From positions 2,097,717 to 2,161,716 of the forward strand of contig OZ038321.1 in the NCBI GenBank assembly GCA_964035795.1: 64,000 nt of DNA, given 5' to 3'. The position numbers and the translations under genes are program-made. Each line of letters starts with the position of its first letter. Within the stretch, counting starts at the first letter, position 1. A model generated the notes under the pieces. It had not been told where the DNA came from. It saw only the letters and a list, made by a program, of their open reading frames with translations, and did not search any database. The DNA is from Pterobdella sp. o SKG-2022. Its lineage: Eukaryota; Annelida; Clitellata; Hirudinida; Piscicolidae. Positions 63,101 to 64,000 of this stretch are shown here, piece after piece.

Positions 63101-64000
63101 ATGGTGATTTTGAAGAATGAAACGATTTATGACGTGGTATTTGTGGTTGAATCTACAGCCCATGTCGGTGCATACATAGAAGAAATATACAAACCTTACA
63201 TCATTCCCATACTAGAGTATTTTATATGTTTCTATCATAAGTTCAAGAAATTTTTTAAGCTAACTCTAAAATAGTTAGGAATACCCAATATGTTTGTATC
63301 GCAAGTGTAAGGAATTTATTAATTTAACATGTAAATAGCCGGAAATTAATATTTTATGATGATTTTTTTGCAGATATTTCAATGGAGGCAAGATAGAAAA
63401 ACTTGACTTTGGTTCTCAAGTGAGTTGGTCATTGATGAGATAAAATTATTTGAAAAAAATATTCACTTATGAACAATAGTTTATTGTTGGAATAAATTAT
63501 CAATTTAATATTATTTAACAGTAGTTCATTGAATTTCCAAGATAGTTTTTAATTTATCTCTTTTTTCATGTTGTATTTATCAAATCTGGACCATAAATTG
63601 AAAAAATAATGGATTTTGAAGGGTTTTATTAAAGAAATAAAAAGCTTTATCTTACCCTTGTATTAACTAAACTGATGATATTACATCTATAATGAAAAAC
63701 TTAGTGATATATAATTATAATGTTTTGATGAATTTGAATTTTATATTTTCTTTTTTATCTTAGCTCAACAATAACCCTACTTTCGAAAATTGTATTGTTA
63801 CATAACTTTTAGTTTTTTTTCATAGCTTAGTTTGAAATCATGAAAAATTATTTAACTTATTAATTTCTGAATTTCATTTTTTTCTAGCTAAACAGTACCT
63901 TATTTAATCTTCTCTGCTATAATGGATCAGACCAAATCAATAGTAATTTACTGCAAGTTTCTCCACCAACCTCCAACTGTTTTAACTTCACTGAGTATTT
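63101..64000 (+). CDS. MED25: Mediator subunit 25, N-terminal von Willebrand A domain (runs off the window)
   Basis: MED25 is a subunit of the Mediator complex that links activators to RNA polymerase II in the nucleus. Three exons are visible: 63101-63216, 63374-63419 and 63888 to the end of the window, with phases that agree (GA|A TAT and CAA|CTA). The start ATG at 63101 gives MVILKNETIYDVVFVVESTA, matching the family start (a DVVFVIE-type strand followed by T-A). YKPYIIPILEYFNGG and SPPTSNCFNFTEYF match the next conserved stretches of the Mediator-binding VWA domain. An in-frame upstream GTG does not look better than this ATG. The remainder of the gene lies outside the window. Confidence 0.85.

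Overview
This window is AT-rich eukaryotic DNA from an animal, probably an invertebrate. The genes are split by GT-AG introns, the standard stop codons fit every recognised reading frame, and the recognisable products are animal proteins: ATG4, WDR70, MED25, a trypsin-fold protease, a GTSF1-like CHHC zinc-finger protein and a leucine-rich-repeat Roc/COR protein. A run of exactly 200 N at 11301-11500 is a scaffold gap. I cannot name the species from the sequence.

Layout. Positions 1-31000 are gene-poor. They hold a possible last coding exon at the left edge, two isolated ankyrin-repeat exons on the plus strand (4623-4730 and 16409-16677), and an unidentified minus-strand gene whose exons I assembled by phase (31158 down to 22814). 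A nearly perfect 2.8-kb (TAAG)n array lies just before the second ankyrin exon. A LINE endonuclease relic sits at 28440-29710. From 32 kb the genes are denser: an LRR-Roc-COR gene (32477-38168, +), an ATG4 autophagy protease (40762-46717, + , 11 exons), a GTSF1-like gene (51042-49468, -, five exons with consistent phases), a secreted trypsin-like protease (57652-55006, -, six exons), WDR70 (60501-62642, +, two exons) and the first three exons of MED25 (63101 to the right edge, +).

The spaces and introns are filled with repeats. There is a tRNA-derived SINE family with one head and two different 3' bodies, whose central core also occurs without the head. There are at least two families of short palindromic or inverted-repeat elements. 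One carries a core like GAAGCTTTTCGTAAGTTGA and is spread from 3.4 to 61 kb, including the WDR70 intron. There are four LINE fragments (two endonuclease-only, two reverse-transcriptase C-terminal ends), a 1.3-kb G-poor degenerate minisatellite, and many trinucleotide tracts, especially in ATG4 introns.

The genes do not form one pathway. They are separate housekeeping or cell-specific genes: autophagy (ATG4), transcription and chromatin (MED25, WDR70), probable piRNA-linked silencing (GTSF1-like), a secreted protease, and a signalling scaffold (LRR-Roc-COR). All exon joins are read by eye from splice motifs and codon phase. No transcript or database evidence was available.
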